Source of the DNA: Bacteroidaceae bacterium
Lineage (GTDB): Bacteria > Bacteroidota > Bacteroidia > Bacteroidales > Bacteroidaceae
Assembly (NCBI GenBank): GCA_017529865.1
Contig: JAFXNA010000001.1
Span: 87,212 to 151,211, forward strand
Direction: 5' to 3'
DNA: 64,000 bases
The notes beneath the pieces were generated by a model, which saw nothing but the letters and a program-made list of their open reading frames with translations, was not told the DNA's origin and ran no database searches. Both the position numbers and the translations under genes were made by a program. Positions 27,748-35,589 of this stretch are shown piece after piece (the first letter of the stretch is position 1; each line of letters begins with the position of its first letter).

Positions 27748-29204
27748 TTTCTTTTTATTCTGATTGTTTTCAATTTACTTAATGGCAAGTCATGATGGAT
27801 AACATGTGCTACGAATAACAGAACAAGTAGAGTATTGATAACCATCCTCAAGATACTGGAATCGATAGCCGATGCCACATACTGCATGGCTGCAAAGAGC
27901 ACCACAGTAATCAGGATATAGGTGAATATACTCTTCAGGTCATAGTCGATACGATTTTTCTTCTGTCCTACAAAGTAGGAGAACAGCATTACGGTGCCGT
28001 AGCCCGCAAAACCTGCCCACGCACATGCGGTGTAGCCTATCTCTGGGATGAAGAAATAGTTCACCAACAGCAACACAATACAGCCTGTAATAGAGAAGAT
28101 AGCACCCCAGATGGTTTTGTCAATCAATTTGTACCAAAACGACAGGTTAAAATGGATGCCCATCATAATCTCGGCTGCCATTACAATCGGCACAATACCC
28201 AGTCCCTCACGATATTTCTCCTCAACGATGAACTGGAACACATCGATGTAAGCCATCACACAGAGGAATGCCAGCAAAGTGAACATGATGAAATACTTCA
28301 TCGCTTGAGCATATAGCTCCTTGCTGTTCTTATCTTTTGCCGAACCAAACACAATCGGCTCATAAGCAAAGCGGAATGCTTGGGTGATGAGTGCCATAAT
28401 CATTGCAATCTTGATGCAGGCGCCATAGATACCGAGTTGATGACGTCCCTCTTCTGGGTCGAGGATACGTGGCAACATAATCTGTCCGGCCACTTGGTTT
28501 AGGATGCCTGCGATACCCAGTACAAGTAGCGGCCAGGAGTAGCGCAACATTTCCTTACATTTCTGCCCATCGAACTGCCACTTGAAACCTACCAATTCAC
28601 CTATCAAACAAAATGAGATGATGGTGGTACAGATGAGGTTGATAGCAAAGGCATAGCCGATATGGATTTCCCACGAAGGGTCGATTTTTGGCATCAGCCA
28701 GTAAGCCACTACATTCAGGCCTACACTGAGGAAGATAAACAGTAGCTTCAGTCCTGCAAACTTATAAGAGCGATGCTTGTAGCGCAAATAGGCAAAGGGG
28801 ATTGCCTGAAAGGCATCTTGGGCTACGACTAAGAACATCATCCCTACATACCACTTGTGGTTGGGATAGTCGAGCAGGGAAGCAATCGGGTTGATAAAGG
28901 CCAACACTAACACCACGAAGGTGAGGCACACACCGCCTACCATCATCAGTGCTGTGCTATAGACACGCATCTTGTCGCCTTCTTCCTTATTCATAAAGCG
29001 GAAAAAGGTAGTCTCCATACCAAAAGTCAGAATCACCAACAACAATGCTGTCTGGGCATAGATATCGTTATAGATGCCGTAATCGGCACAGCTCTTCAGC
29101 GTATAAGTGTAGAGGGGGACCATCAGGTAGTTCAAGAACCTGCCGATGATACTACTCATCCCATACACCGCTGTGTCCTTCACCAGTCCCTTTATATTTG
29201 CCAT
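27744..29204 (-). CDS. Polysaccharide flippase (MOP superfamily, Wzx-like)
   Basis: A 486-residue inner-membrane protein with about 14 hydrophobic segments, starting MANIKGLVKDTAVYGMSSII, the usual beginning of oligosaccharide flippases that move lipid-linked sugar units to the periplasm. FGMETTFFRFMNKEE is a typical family stretch. The frame is open to 29228, which would overlap ruvB; I take the ATG at 29204, 17 bp after the ruvB stop. The S46 gene overlaps its stop by 4 bp. Its cargo is unknown; it could serve the glycan genes elsewhere in the window. Confidence 0.88.
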   Translation of the reverse strand: MANIKGLVKDTAVYGMSSIIGRFLNYLMVPLYTYTLKSCADYGIYNDIYAQTALLLVILTFGMETTFFRFMNKEEGDKMRVYSTALMMVGGVCLTFVVLVLAFINPIASLLDYPNHKWYVGMMFLVVAQDAFQAIPFAYLRYKHRSYKFAGLKLLFIFLSVGLNVVAYWLMPKIDPSWEIHIGYAFAINLICTTIISFCLIGELVGFKWQFDGQKCKEMLRYSWPLLVLGIAGILNQVAGQIMLPRILDPEEGRHQLGIYGACIKIAMIMALITQAFRFAYEPIVFGSAKDKNSKELYAQAMKYFIMFTLLAFLCVMAYIDVFQFIVEEKYREGLGIVPIVMAAEIMMGIHFNLSFWYKLIDKTIWGAIFSITGCIVLLLVNYFFIPEIGYTACAWAGFAGYGTVMLFSYFVGQKKNRIDYDLKSIFTYILITVVLFAAMQYVASAIDSSILRMVINTLLVLLFVAHVIHHDLPLSKLKTIRIKRK

Positions 29205-29220
29205 TCTTCTTGTTGTATAT

Positions 29221-30264
29221 TCAATCAAACAGGTTATTCATTCCTCCTCCATTCGACTCGTAGATGTTACGTCCTAAGTGCTTATACGCCAACTCTGTGA
29301 CTTCACGTCCTCGAGGTGTACGCTTCAGGAAACCTTCCTTGATGAGGAATGGTTCGTAAACCTCTTCCACCGTTCCTGCTTCCTCGCCCACTGCTGTAGC
29401 TATGGTGTTGATTCCCACAGGTCCACCCTTGAACTTATCGATGATAGTGGTGAGAATCTTGTTGTCGATTTCATCGAGACCATACTTGTCGATGTTAAGC
29501 GCCTCGAGTGCCACCTTTGCAATCGCCGTATCGATATTACCGTTTCCTTTCACCTGGGCAAAGTCACGCACACGACGCAACAGTGCATTGGCGATACGTG
29601 GAGTACCACGACTACGGCTTGCTATCTCGTAGGCAGACTCTTCGTCGCAAGAGATTTTGAGCAGTCGAGCCGAGCGCATAATGATTCTGGCAAGCACATC
29701 GGCATCGTAATACTCCAAGTGGAGGTTGATGCCGAAACGAGCACGAAGTGGGGCTGTAAGCAATCCACTACGGGTGGTAGCTCCTACAAGCGTAAAAGGA
29801 TTCAGGTCAATCTGGATGCTACGAGCTGAGGGGCCCTTGTCTATCATGATATCGATGCGATAGTCTTCCATTGCGGAATACAGATATTCCTCCACAATAG
29901 GGCTGAGACGATGAATCTCATCGATGAACAACACATCGTTCTCCTCAAGCGAGGTGAGGATTCCAGCCAAGTCGCCCGGCTTGTCGAGCACAGGGCCGGA
30001 AGTAATCTTGAAGCCTACCCCCAGTTCGTTGGCAATGATTTGCGACAGCGTTGTCTTACCCAGTCCTGGAGGGCCGTGCAATAGGGTATGGTCGAGCGGC
30101 TCACCACGATACTTCGCTGCCTCAACAAAGATTTTCAGGTTCTCCACAATCTTCGTTTGGCCGCTGAAGTCCTGAAAGCGAAGCGGGCGCAGTGCGTTCT
30201 CAAAATCCTTCTCCTTGCTCCCAGCTACGTATTGCTCTTCGTGTATGTCAAAGTCAGTATTCAT
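29221..30264 (-). CDS. ruvB: Holliday junction branch migration ATPase RuvB
   Basis: A 347-residue AAA+ motor that, with RuvA, drives branch migration in homologous recombination. Full family pattern: [20 protein letters not shown], Walker [10 protein letters not shown] near 65, Walker [11 protein letters not shown] near 113, sensor VGATTRSG near 163, and a C-terminal winged helix ([16 protein letters not shown] near 308). It is the first gene of the leftward operon; a -7-like TAATTTTG lies at 30298-30291, 27 bp before its ATG. Confidence 0.97.
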   Translation of the reverse strand: MNTDFDIHEEQYVAGSKEKDFENALRPLRFQDFSGQTKIVENLKIFVEAAKYRGEPLDHTLLHGPPGLGKTTLSQIIANELGVGFKITSGPVLDKPGDLAGILTSLEENDVLFIDEIHRLSPIVEEYLYSAMEDYRIDIMIDKGPSARSIQIDLNPFTLVGATTRSGLLTAPLRARFGINLHLEYYDADVLARIIMRSARLLKISCDEESAYEIASRSRGTPRIANALLRRVRDFAQVKGNGNIDTAIAKVALEALNIDKYGLDEIDNKILTTIIDKFKGGPVGINTIATAVGEEAGTVEEVYEPFLIKEGFLKRTPRGREVTELAYKHLGRNIYESNGGGMNNLFD

Positions 30265-30290
30265 TACACCTTATTTATTATTAAAGTGTG

Positions 30291-30298
30291 CAAAATTA
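30291..30298 (-). promoter_or_regulatory. -7 element TAATTTTG of ruvB
   Basis: TAATTTTG on the minus strand, with TTTG only 12 bp further upstream, so the -33 spacing is not canonical. Confidence 0.45.
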
Positions 30299-30339
30299 CA
30301 AAATAAATTTCAAATACAACTTATAAATTAAAGATTATT

Positions 30340-30379
30340 AAATAAAAACAAGGTGCTCGAACTATTGTCCGAGCACCTT
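30340..30379 (-). terminator. Terminator after the 1,270-residue protein gene
   Basis: AAGGTGCTCG (30350-30359) and CGAGCACCTT (30370-30379) form a 10-bp stem; on the minus strand it is followed by TGTTTTTATTT. It lies 22 bp after the gene's stop. Confidence 0.87.
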
Positions 30380-30400
30380 TGCATTATAGGGAGTCTTTGT

Positions 30401-33400
30401 TTACTTCACGAAGTACTTCTTACCATTGATGATATTAAGACCCTTCACAGGAGCAGCGAGTTTCTGACCTGCGAGGTTGTAGATACCTACAATAGCCTTT
30501 TCGTTAGCTACGATGTCCTCGATGCCGCTGTTGATAGCTGGGTCTGTACCTGCTGTACCGATGTAGTAGAGACGGAAGTTATCGCAGATGAACCAGTCAG
30601 CACCGATATTACCATCTTTCTTTACACCAATGCGGAGCTTGCCGTCTTCACCAACCTTAACCTGAACGAAGTGGTTGTAGTAGAGTGCACCGTTCGTGTA
30701 CTTGTCGAGTTCACTAGCTTCCTCAGATGTCTGGTTGCACCAGAGCTGCATAGCCTGCATTGTGTTAGGCATGATATAGCCAGTGCCTGACTCTGAAGTA
30801 GCAACAGTACCAACCCATTCTGTACCTGTTGGTACGCGACCTTCGCTACAGTAAGCTACTTCTGTTTCAACAGCCTCAATGCTTGATGTTGCATAGAAGT
30901 ATGCCTCCTTGTTGCTTGTAGCAGCACCAGAGAACTTAGAATAGTCATCGCTTGAGCTACCGTGACGATAGAATGCCTGAACATAAGCTACATAGTGACC
31001 TGCTGGCAGACCAGAAAGATCCTGATAAACGTTGAAGCCCTTCTCGTAGCACTCAGCGTTGGTAGAAGTAGTACCACCTGCGCCAAAGCCTGAAGACCAG
31101 CCTGTGAAGTCACCTATTGTGTCGAATGTTGAGTTGATAATAACCTCAGAGAGGTCGACTGGGTTGTCAACAGATGCGTCAGAGTAATCTACAGTTATCT
31201 TCAGAGCAGAACTGAAATAATTAGCCCGATCAATGAGAGCTTCAACCTCTTCGTTGTTCTTATTGAGGTTGGTCAAAACATTATCGATATCGTCAACCAA
31301 TGTATTAGCCTTATTCAGAACGTCTGTAGGAGCAGATTCTAAGTTTTCCTCTATGCTGGAGATAAGGTTGTTCCAAGCTTCATCCAAAGCTGCATAGTCA
31401 GCAATTGATGTTTTTGCATATTCAAGAGCTGCTTCTGCTTGTCCGATTGCTTCAAGACACTTATCACCTTCGTTGCTTGCAACTGCCTGATTGAGTGCTT
31501 CGATAGCATCCTGTACCATCTGCTTAGCATCATTACCACCGATTGTTTCCTCGAACAATCCATTAAGTTTTGTGAGAAGCTCGTTGATTGCATCCATATA
31601 AGCGCTTGCATCAGCACCAATGTAGAAGAGACGGAAGTTGTCGAAGATTACCCATGTGTTGTTAGCTGGGTTGGTGAGACCGATAAGAATGCTGTCACCG
31701 TCGGTTGTAAGTGTGAAGTTGATTTCATTCTGGTAGGTCTTACGGTCTTCGTCAAGATGGAAGTAGAAGTTCGAACCTGTCATACCGTTTGGTATCCAAC
31801 CATAATCGGTTTGTACGTCAGCAAGTTCATCACTTTCGTAGATTTGTTCTGCTTGAGCAAATGCATAGATATTGTGAATCTTCTTCTTGAAGTCGTTACA
31901 GAAGAGATATGCATTGATACCAGCTTCGTTACCAATCTCTGGATTCTGATCCCAATATCCTTTTGCACCTGTAGCATCATCATTACGTTCAAATGCCTGA
32001 ACTGTGAGCTTATATGCTCCCTTAGGCATATCGCGTACAATCTGTGACATGGTGAATGAAGCGTGCCATTTCTCTGCATTACCACCGTTAACATCGATTT
32101 CTCCATATTTTGCGCTTTGGTTTGCACCCTGTCCATTTGTTTTAGAGTTCAAACCTCCCCATACAGGAGCAGAACCTGAGACTTGCCAACCAGAGAAGTC
32201 TGTATTGAAATCTGGGTTCATAATCAATGGAGTGAGTTCGTCGCCAGGCTTCACATTAGCAGTAATATACTCAACAATCATCTTACTTACAGTTGAAGAG
32301 ATGGTGTCAATCATTGCAGCGTCAGCAGTACCTTCGTTGTATGCCTCCACAAGCGTGAATTCGTAGTATTCACCAAGGATAGCACCAAGGTCTGGGAAGT
32401 CACCATTCTCAAATGCCTCTGCCTTAGCACTGAGTTCTTCCATCAGATCTTCCATTCTGACATAGTCAGCAACTGACTGAACAAGAGCCTTGTAAGCTTC
32501 AGTCAGAAGAGAGTCTTCTTTCTGGTAGTCGCTTGTGCAATTCTTAGCAGCGTCAAGTTGATCAGCGTATGCTTCCTTAATGTCGTTGTTAGCCATGAGG
32601 CTTTCAACATCTGGATACTCTTTCTCATACTGAGCAATCTTTGCATCGAGCAATACCTTGAATGGATCGTCTTCAACTGATCCGTAGTACTTCAGTGTGA
32701 AGTTATCGGCACAGATCCAGTTTACAGTTGTGTTCTCTGTCATGAAACCAAACTCAAGGTCTGCTTCAGTAGCGTTGATGAACATCAACTCGAAGTGCTC
32801 TGGAGCGTTGTTATTGGTGTGGATAGCTTCTTTGAAGATATTCTCACCTGCCTTAGCAAAGAGGTAGGCACCCTTTTCAAGACCTTGGTTAGATTCGTCC
32901 TGACGTGAAGAGATTGCATCACACTCGAATGAATACTTACCTGCTGGCAAGTTCTTCACGAGCTGGTAAACACTACCGTTACCCAGTGTACGCTTACCAC
33001 CTGGATCCTTGTTGAAGTTAGAGTTAGCCCATGCCTCGATGAACTGGTTAACTGTAACATCACCATTGCTGTAATTTGCACCCTGATATCCTAGGTTCGT
33101 TACAGTAGAGCCTTGTACATAGTTCAGCGTCCAACCACTGATGTTACCTATTGAGAAGTCTGGGTTGACAAGCAGGTCTGTTGCATCAACAGGATTGTCG
33201 TCTGAAGCTAGTTCGAAGCGGTATGCAAGAATAGCTTTCTTAACTTCAGCAATACCTTCCTCTATCTCTTCGTAGAGAACAGGAGTTGTAGAGTTCAAGA
33301 TAGCCTTCAGCTTTGAGAGGTCGAACTTGGTGCCATAGTTGTCTTCAGTTTCAGCAATAAATTCATCCAATAAACCGTCTGCGAGGTAGTTCCATGCTTT

Positions 33401-34213
33401 CAGGTGTGACTGGTATTTCTCGAATTCTGATACAGGCATGAACTTCCAGTCGATGCACAGTTCAGCATCTTCCATTCGCTCTTCTTCTGCTGCGCCTGGG
33501 TTGTATGCCTTGTTGGTAACACTCAACATAGGAGTCAAAGGCATTACGATAGATGATTCTTCAAGTGATGGGTCGTAGTCGTTGTCCAACTTGTTGAAAC
33601 CAAGGTAGGTCTCAGGATTGCCGAAGATACTGTCTGCAGCGTGTGAGTTCCATGCTGGGTTCAGGTCAGATACGCTGAAGCGATAAACACCATTGCCCAT
33701 TGACTTGATATCCCACATGTGGTCTTCCTGACCCTGGTTGTCAACAAACATTGCGTAAGTTGAAGTTGGGAATACATACCACCAACGGTTGTTGTAGAAG
33801 TCAACAATGGTGTAAGTCTTACCATCCCATTCTGGAATTTCGATGTTCGTTGTGTCAACCTTCATCACTTCTTCACCATCTACTTCTACATAAGTTGTGT
33901 CTGTCGTGAAGATAGGTGCAAGACGGTACTTGGCGATCATAACTGGGTTACCACTTCCCACCTTAAGAGCAGCGTGAGTGCTCCATTGTGCATGGGTAGG
34001 GCATTGTGCGTTAGAAAGGAATGCATCCGCCTCTACATTGTAAAGGTAGTAAACGGTAGTATCACCTTCCCAATACGGTGTGTTTGCCTGTTGAGAAACC
34101 TTCAGCTCTGAAGCAAACTGATAGTCTGCAACTTTAGGTTTAGCCCAATTCTGCGCAAACATTGTAACTGATGCAAGCATCGTTACACAAAACAAAAGTA
34201 ATTTTTTGTTCAT
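30401..34213 (-). CDS. Large secreted protein with three galactose-binding-like domains and coiled-coil linkers
   Basis: A 1,270-residue exported protein (signal peptide MNKKLLLFCVTMLASVTMFAQ). After an N-terminal beta-rich region (about 45-260) come three homologous modules at about 345-512, 660-868 and 1020-1218. Each begins with a (V/M)NPDF- or INSTF-type strand followed by GW, contains an LPAGKY/MPKGAY/LPAGHY turn, and ends with W-x4-DNFxLxYxG. This is the layout of carbohydrate-binding or discoidin-like beta-sandwiches. Helical, Ala/Glu-rich FIVAR-like segments (about 520-650 and 870-1010) separate them. The last 26 residues (IYNLAGQKL ending KKYFVK) are shared in form with the CotH protein at 37960. 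Likely surface glycan binding; no catalytic domain seen. Monocistronic. Confidence 0.7.
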   Translation of the reverse strand: MNKKLLLFCVTMLASVTMFAQNWAKPKVADYQFASELKVSQQANTPYWEGDTTVYYLYNVEADAFLSNAQCPTHAQWSTHAALKVGSGNPVMIAKYRLAPIFTTDTTYVEVDGEEVMKVDTTNIEIPEWDGKTYTIVDFYNNRWWYVFPTSTYAMFVDNQGQEDHMWDIKSMGNGVYRFSVSDLNPAWNSHAADSIFGNPETYLGFNKLDNDYDPSLEESSIVMPLTPMLSVTNKAYNPGAAEEERMEDAELCIDWKFMPVSEFEKYQSHLKAWNYLADGLLDEFIAETEDNYGTKFDLSKLKAILNSTTPVLYEEIEEGIAEVKKAILAYRFELASDDNPVDATDLLVNPDFSIGNISGWTLNYVQGSTVTNLGYQGANYSNGDVTVNQFIEAWANSNFNKDPGGKRTLGNGSVYQLVKNLPAGKYSFECDAISSRQDESNQGLEKGAYLFAKAGENIFKEAIHTNNNAPEHFELMFINATEADLEFGFMTENTTVNWICADNFTLKYYGSVEDDPFKVLLDAKIAQYEKEYPDVESLMANNDIKEAYADQLDAAKNCTSDYQKEDSLLTEAYKALVQSVADYVRMEDLMEELSAKAEAFENGDFPDLGAILGEYYEFTLVEAYNEGTADAAMIDTISSTVSKMIVEYITANVKPGDELTPLIMNPDFNTDFSGWQVSGSAPVWGGLNSKTNGQGANQSAKYGEIDVNGGNAEKWHASFTMSQIVRDMPKGAYKLTVQAFERNDDATGAKGYWDQNPEIGNEAGINAYLFCNDFKKKIHNIYAFAQAEQIYESDELADVQTDYGWIPNGMTGSNFYFHLDEDRKTYQNEINFTLTTDGDSILIGLTNPANNTWVIFDNFRLFYIGADASAYMDAINELLTKLNGLFEETIGGNDAKQMVQDAIEALNQAVASNEGDKCLEAIGQAEAALEYAKTSIADYAALDEAWNNLISSIEENLESAPTDVLNKANTLVDDIDNVLTNLNKNNEEVEALIDRANYFSSALKITVDYSDASVDNPVDLSEVIINSTFDTIGDFTGWSSGFGAGGTTSTNAECYEKGFNVYQDLSGLPAGHYVAYVQAFYRHGSSSDDYSKFSGAATSNKEAYFYATSSIEAVETEVAYCSEGRVPTGTEWVGTVATSESGTGYIMPNTMQAMQLWCNQTSEEASELDKYTNGALYYNHFVQVKVGEDGKLRIGVKKDGNIGADWFICDNFRLYYIGTAGTDPAINSGIEDIVANEKAIVGIYNLAGQKLAAPVKGLNIINGKKYFVK

Positions 34214-34298
34214 ACGTTTTGGTTTAAATGAATTAGTTAATACAAAAATTTGTTATCTCAATATTTCTTTGTCGATTGCCTAATGGCTTTTAATCGTG

Positions 34299-34330
34299 CA
34301 AAGGAAAGCATTTTATTTCATTCCACCAAA
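34299..34330 (-). promoter_or_regulatory. Promoter TTTG-N20-TTCCTTTG
   Basis: On the minus strand TTTG (34330-34327) and TTCCTTTG (34306-34299, 7 of 8 to consensus) are 20 bp apart. They lie about 85 bp before the start of the 1,270-residue protein gene. Confidence 0.68.
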
Positions 34331-34366
34331 CTTTTTGGGAAAAACTTTCACTTTTGAGGCAAAAAA

Positions 34367-34398
34367 ATTGCCTATAATAGAAATAAGGTGTAAATTTG
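34367..34398 (+). promoter_or_regulatory. Promoter ATTG-N20-TAAATTTG
   Basis: ATTG (34367-34370) and TAAATTTG (34391-34398) lie 20 bp before the radical SAM ATG at 34419; divergent from the promoter at 34299-34330. Confidence 0.72.
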
Positions 34399-34418
34399 CA
34401 GCCGAAAATTAAAAGACG

Positions 34419-35195
34419 ATGACTGTATTATATGCTTCTCCTATCTTTGGTCCCATCCACAGCCGCAGGCTGGGTGTCTCACTTGGTATCAACCTCTTGC
34501 CTCCTGACGGCAAGTGCTGTTCGTTCGACTGCATCTATTGTGAATGCGGGTTCAATCATGATTTCATTGCCCACGACCGAATGCCGAGTCGTCAGCAGGT
34601 CTATGATGCCCTGCGCCAACAACTGTTAAAGATGCAGCAAGAGGGTCCAAAGCCCGATGTACTCACCTTTGCCGGCAATGGAGAACCCACGATGCACCCC
34701 CACTTTCCAGAAATCGTGGACGACGTGATTAAGCTGCGCGATGAGTTCTTCCCAAATGCCAAAGTCAGCGTGCTGAGCAATGCTACACAAATACTCCACC
34801 AACCTGTGTTCGATGCGCTGAAGAAAGTCGACAACAATATATTGAAACTCGACACTGTATCGAATACATATATCCTTCGCCTTGATCGTCCTGTCAATAG
34901 CAACTATGACGTTGCTCGACTCATCGATAAAATGGCTGAATTCCAAGGACATTGCATCGTTCAGACTATGTTTCTCAATGGAGAATTCGAGGGTCAGGAC
35001 ATCTCAAACGTAGACGACAAATATATCAATCCTTGGCTCGAAGCCCTCCAGACAATAGGCCCTAAGGAAGTAATGGTATATACCATTGATAGGGAAACTC
35101 CGGCCCACCAATTGCAGAAAGCAACCCACGAACAACTCGATGCCATCGCTCGACGAGTAGAAGCAATAGGCATCAAATGTCAGGTCTCGTACTAA
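34419..35195 (+). CDS. Radical SAM protein (COG0731-like)
   Basis: A 258-residue cytoplasmic iron-sulfur enzyme with the cluster motif CSFDCIYC (C-x3-C-x2-C) near residues 34-41 and the SAM-contact stretch FAGNGEPTMHP near 85. The start FGPIHSRRLGVSLGIN is typical of the small COG0731 family, which is related to tRNA wybutosine enzymes but lacks their flavodoxin domain. The actual reaction is unknown. It is preceded by a good promoter and followed 9 bp later by the palindrome array at 35205, so it is probably transcribed alone. Confidence 0.85.
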   Translation: MTVLYASPIFGPIHSRRLGVSLGINLLPPDGKCCSFDCIYCECGFNHDFIAHDRMPSRQQVYDALRQQLLKMQQEGPKPDVLTFAGNGEPTMHPHFPEIVDDVIKLRDEFFPNAKVSVLSNATQILHQPVFDALKKVDNNILKLDTVSNTYILRLDRPVNSNYDVARLIDKMAEFQGHCIVQTMFLNGEFEGQDISNVDDKYINPWLEALQTIGPKEVMVYTIDRETPAHQLQKATHEQLDAIARRVEAIGIKCQVSY

Positions 35196-35204
35196 TCAAT
35201 TCTT

Positions 35205-35285
35205 TTCCACGTAAGGGAACATTTTTTCCCACATAGGGGAACAATCTTTCCCACGTATGGGAAAAAGTATTCCCCCGTAAGGGAA
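35205..35285. repeat. Array of four TTCCC-N5/6-GGGAA palindromes spaced 22 bp apart
   Basis: Four units, TTCC(A)CGTAA(G)GGAA (35205-35219), TTCCCACATAGGGGAA (35226-35241), TTCCCACGTATGGGAA (35248-35263) and TTCCCCCGTAAGGGAA (35270-35285), have centres at about 35212, 35233.5, 35255.5 and 35277.5, a 22-bp period. Loops share the word CGTA. Spacers carry CATTTT or CAATCT, like the array at 5527. The remainder of 35196-35589 holds a promoter and a 130-nt leader; no gene is visible. Confidence 0.8.
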
Positions 35286-35424
35286 AAAAGCGAACGAAGA
35301 AGGCTCTCCTCTCCTTCGCCCTGCCCTTTATCGTGAAGAACAAGGAAATCGCTGTTTTTACTGAACAGCAAAACACGTGATTTGTGTCAATTTTCGGGAA
35401 AATTGTAAAAAAAAACAATAAATG

Positions 35425-35456
35425 TTTGGCCAGTAATAAATAAGGTGGTAACTTTG
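35425..35456 (+). promoter_or_regulatory. Promoter TTTG-N20-TAACTTTG
   Basis: TTTG at 35425-35428 and TAACTTTG at 35449-35456, 20 bp apart, give a near-perfect promoter about 130 bp before the lipoprotein ATG at 35590. The leader contains short start-stop frames, such as a 16-codon frame from about 35487, but nothing I would call a gene. Confidence 0.83.
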
Positions 35457-35589
35457 CAACTCAATTGATGATGAATGTGTAGCAGATGAATCCTCAAGAT
35501 GTGCTGTTGAAGCAGGGAATGAAATGCAAAAACTAAGACTTAAATAACAAACAATATCAAATCATTAATTTTTTAAAAAAGTTTTACAC

